Source: Monosporascus cannonballus (Eukaryota; Ascomycota; Sordariomycetes; Xylariales). From it: a stretch of 64,000 bases of DNA. The translations under genes were made by a program, and so were the position numbers. Where the stretch lies: contig QJNS01000080.1 in assembly GCA_004154925.1 (NCBI GenBank), positions 124,001 to 188,000 of the forward strand, given 5' to 3'. Below, in pieces: positions 61,681 through 64,000 of this stretch. The notes under the pieces were generated by a model. That model was not told where the DNA came from, searched no databases, and saw only the letters and a list, made by a program, of their open reading frames with translations. The first letter of the stretch is position 1; the number at the start of each line of letters is the position of its first letter.

Positions 61681-61868
61681 TTCGTTACGGGGATTTAGGA
61701 TTTAATTGGTTAATATTTAGCGTTATGGAGCGGTACTTGAATAACTTTGAAGAAATTGGAAAAACGAGCCAGGGAGGCCTGAGCTAGCTGAGGTAATATA
61801 TAGCGGGCCTATGCTGCCTAGGTAGAGGCTAGGGTGGACTTCAGTGTATGCGCATTACTCTGTATTAG
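61681..61868. other. Patch of normal composition inside the AT-rich block
   Basis: About 190 bp of near-normal composition with many CA/TG and GC pairs (for example CCAGGGAGGCCTGAGCTAGC) directly abutting the inner edge of the right terminal-repeat-like copy. It looks like unmutated host sequence flanking an insertion. No gene. Confidence 0.45.
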
Positions 61869-61992
61869 GGTTTGCACTACCCACCCAATTACGTTAAAAT
61901 TTCTTACCACGGATATCCGTAAGTGGGTAAAAGTTTACGTAAGTAATTAATAAAAATAGGTAAATAAAATGAAATTATTTATAGATTAATTA
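61869..61992 (+). repeat. Terminal-repeat-like segment, right copy (inverted partner at 9,639-9,763)
   Basis: Starts GGTTTGCACTACCCACCC and aligns to the reverse complement of the left copy over about 124 bp. The central palindrome is partly kept here (CGGATATCCG; RIP-type changes on the flanks). The inner edge, toward the gene island, is sharp: beyond it the two copies differ completely. Beyond the outer edge both sides are AT-rich but not obviously alike. Probably the terminus of a transposon extending toward the window end. Confidence 0.7.
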
Positions 61993-64000
61993 TGTATAAA
62001 TATAATATATATTAAATAATATAGAAATGAAAATTTTATATAATTTAAAATTATATTTAAATTAAAATAAAACTTTTATATTCTTAATTAAAACATAATA
62101 TTATGTTGATCTAAAAATTAATAATATATTTAAAATATTTATTTGATATATATTAATTTTTAAAATATAAATAATTTAAAATTATTATCGCCAATATTAA
62201 TAAAAAATAAATTATAACTTGTATTTAAATATTAATTTAATACTTATTTAAATTTATTTTTATATTGATATATATTTCCATTATATATAAATTTTTACGG
62301 TTTTTATAAATAACTAATTCTTTTAAAAATATTATATTTAAAAAAACTTAATAAATTAACTGGTTATATTATTTGAATTATATAATAAATAAATTGTAAG
62401 TAATATTTCGCAAGAAATGTTAAAGTAAAATTTTGATTATTAAATAATTAAGGTTTTTTTTAATATTTATATATTTTTCGAAAAATCAAAACTTAATAAA
62501 AAATAAATTTTAAAATATTTATTATAAAAATTTTATTAAAGTTTTTATTATGCCGGTTATAGTTATTAAAACATTTTTAATTATTAATTTAATTTTGCCT
62601 TTATTTGTAAATGTAGTTTTATTTTTATATAAATATTGAATTTTAATATTAAAATTAAAATTAATATATTAAAATTAATTATGAAAGTATAATGATATTA
62701 AAATATAATTATGTAAAAATTTATAACATATTATATATTATATAAACAAAATAAAATAATAATATTAAAAAACTTCACATAATTTATTAATAACTTTCTT
62801 TTTTGCAAGAATAATTATTTTAATATAAATATTTTAAATATGCGTTTAACAAAAAAATATAATAAATATTATTTCAATATTTAAAAAATTAAATTTAAAA
62901 ATAAATTTAATAAACTGAACTCTTTAAACTTTTATATAAATAAAATATTACTTAATAAAAGTATTCATATCTGAATTGATTATAACGAACGAAATTAAAT
63001 TTTTTATGTATTGATAATATATAAATTAATTAATAATATACCCATTTTCTATTAATATATATTTTAGAACCAATTAAGATAATTTTTTAAAATTTTCGCA
63101 AATTTTCTTTTCGTATTTTTGTTAATCTAATTATATTATTTCAAAATTGTGTACTTTTTAAAATTTAGATTAATTAAAGATATTTATAGGTTAAAATTTT
63201 GCTATAGAATACTTTTATCGTAAACTTGTTTTCTTAATATAAAACTAATTATATTTAAGATGATTTTATTACTAATTCAAAATATAATAATTTAAAATAC
63301 CGAATAAAATTATTCATTTCATTAAAAATAAAATAAAATAAATAACGTTTAAGTTTTATTTTTTCGAAAATTTCATATAAGAGGATTTTCGATATATTTG
63401 GCTAACATTGTATAGTTTAAGCAAGGTTTTTATTTTCGATATAATCACATTAAATATCAAATAATAAATTTTCTTATATATTTTGCAAATATGACAGAAG
63501 CAAATGATTAATTTAGCATACAAAATTCTTTAATTTAAAATGGTTATACGAAGAAATTAATTTAACTTGATTTTATATTTAATTTATTTTTATAATGATT
63601 ATTTAAATATAAAAATATTTATAAATATATACGACTAGCTTAAAAAATATTTTCATTTTATATTAAAAATAAAAATATTTTAGTTAAGAAATAACGTTAT
63701 ATATTAATGAATGTATTAATTCTTATATAAAAAGCTCATACAATATATATATTTTCAAATAGTGGTCGATGATATATTTTTAAAGCTAACCGTTATCGAG
63801 ATTTAATAAGTTCGAAAAAATATATTATTCAATATTAATAAAAGTTTTACCGGGAAAGAAATAGAATAATATAAAAAAGTAAATATTTTTTAAGAAATTT
63901 TTACACTTTTGGTTAAAATTTCTAATGAATTTCGATTAATATGTTACCGACAAAATAATTTTATTATATTATTTTTATATTTTTCGTAAAAATATTTATA
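61993..64000. other. AT-rich terminal block, unidentified
   Basis: About 2 kb of AT-rich DNA to the window end, resembling 5,641-9,638 in texture (homopolymeric A/T runs, modest CA/TG). By position it would be the body of the element whose end is the right repeat copy. No frame or domain is recognisable. Confidence 0.45.

Noticed and set aside
9639..61992. Starship-type giant mobile element carrying the island
   Set aside because: No tyrosine-recombinase captain gene is seen at either edge, and the cargo consists of conserved housekeeping genes.

Overview
The window is nuclear DNA of a filamentous ascomycete (Pezizomycotina). It has short GT-AG introns (about 50-180 bp) with CTAAC/CTGAC-type branch sites, fungal housekeeping genes, and long AT-rich blocks in which remnants of transposons are riddled with stops. 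In those blocks most surviving C lies in CpG and CpA/TpG looks depleted, the signature of repeat-induced point mutation (RIP). I cannot name the species.

Layout. (1) About 1-11,770 is AT-rich: a minus-strand, RIP-destroyed Ty3/gypsy element (gag start near 5,287; RT, RNase H and integrase down to about position 500), then about 4 kb of unidentified AT-rich DNA, a terminal-repeat-like segment (9,639-9,763), and a Fot1/pogo-like DNA transposon with inverted termini (9,783-12,021). (2) 12,022-18,100 is a small normal-composition island with two genes, an eEF1B-gamma-type GST and a D-2-hydroxyacid dehydrogenase. (3) About 18,100-22,290 is again AT-rich, with a decayed unknown element, a decayed PIF/Harbinger transposase and a very AT-rich 0.65 kb patch. 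(4) 22,290-51,060 is the gene-rich core: a small membrane protein, the 49-kDa subunit of complex I, a Cys/Gln/Gly-rich unknown, VTC4, RMT2-type arginine methyltransferase, hexokinase, OST1 (ribophorin I), a Gly/Arg-rich mini-protein, a Pil1/Lsp1 eisosome protein, COQ6, a probably decayed gene and a small incomplete gene at the border. (5) 51,060-64,000 is AT-rich; I could not classify it except for a second, inverted copy of the 9,639-9,763 segment at 61,869-61,992.

The core genes do not form a single pathway. They are ordinary housekeeping functions: mitochondrial respiration and ubiquinone synthesis (complex I 49 kDa, COQ6), glycolysis entry (hexokinase), ER N-glycosylation (OST1), vacuolar polyphosphate (VTC4), ribosomal-protein methylation (RMT2) and plasma-membrane organisation (Pil1-like). 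The architecture is that of a conserved gene island embedded in RIP-degraded repeat compartments.

I found no convincing new multi-gene system. The points most worth checking are a start codon apparently split by an intron in the Pil1-like gene, a GC-AG intron and a 26-nt exon in hexokinase, a degenerate tandem repeat carrying a conserved near-palindrome in a 4.6 kb gene-free stretch, and the inverted repeat pair that brackets the island at about 52 kb spacing. Exon boundaries were set by hand from reading frame and splice consensus; transcript data were not available.
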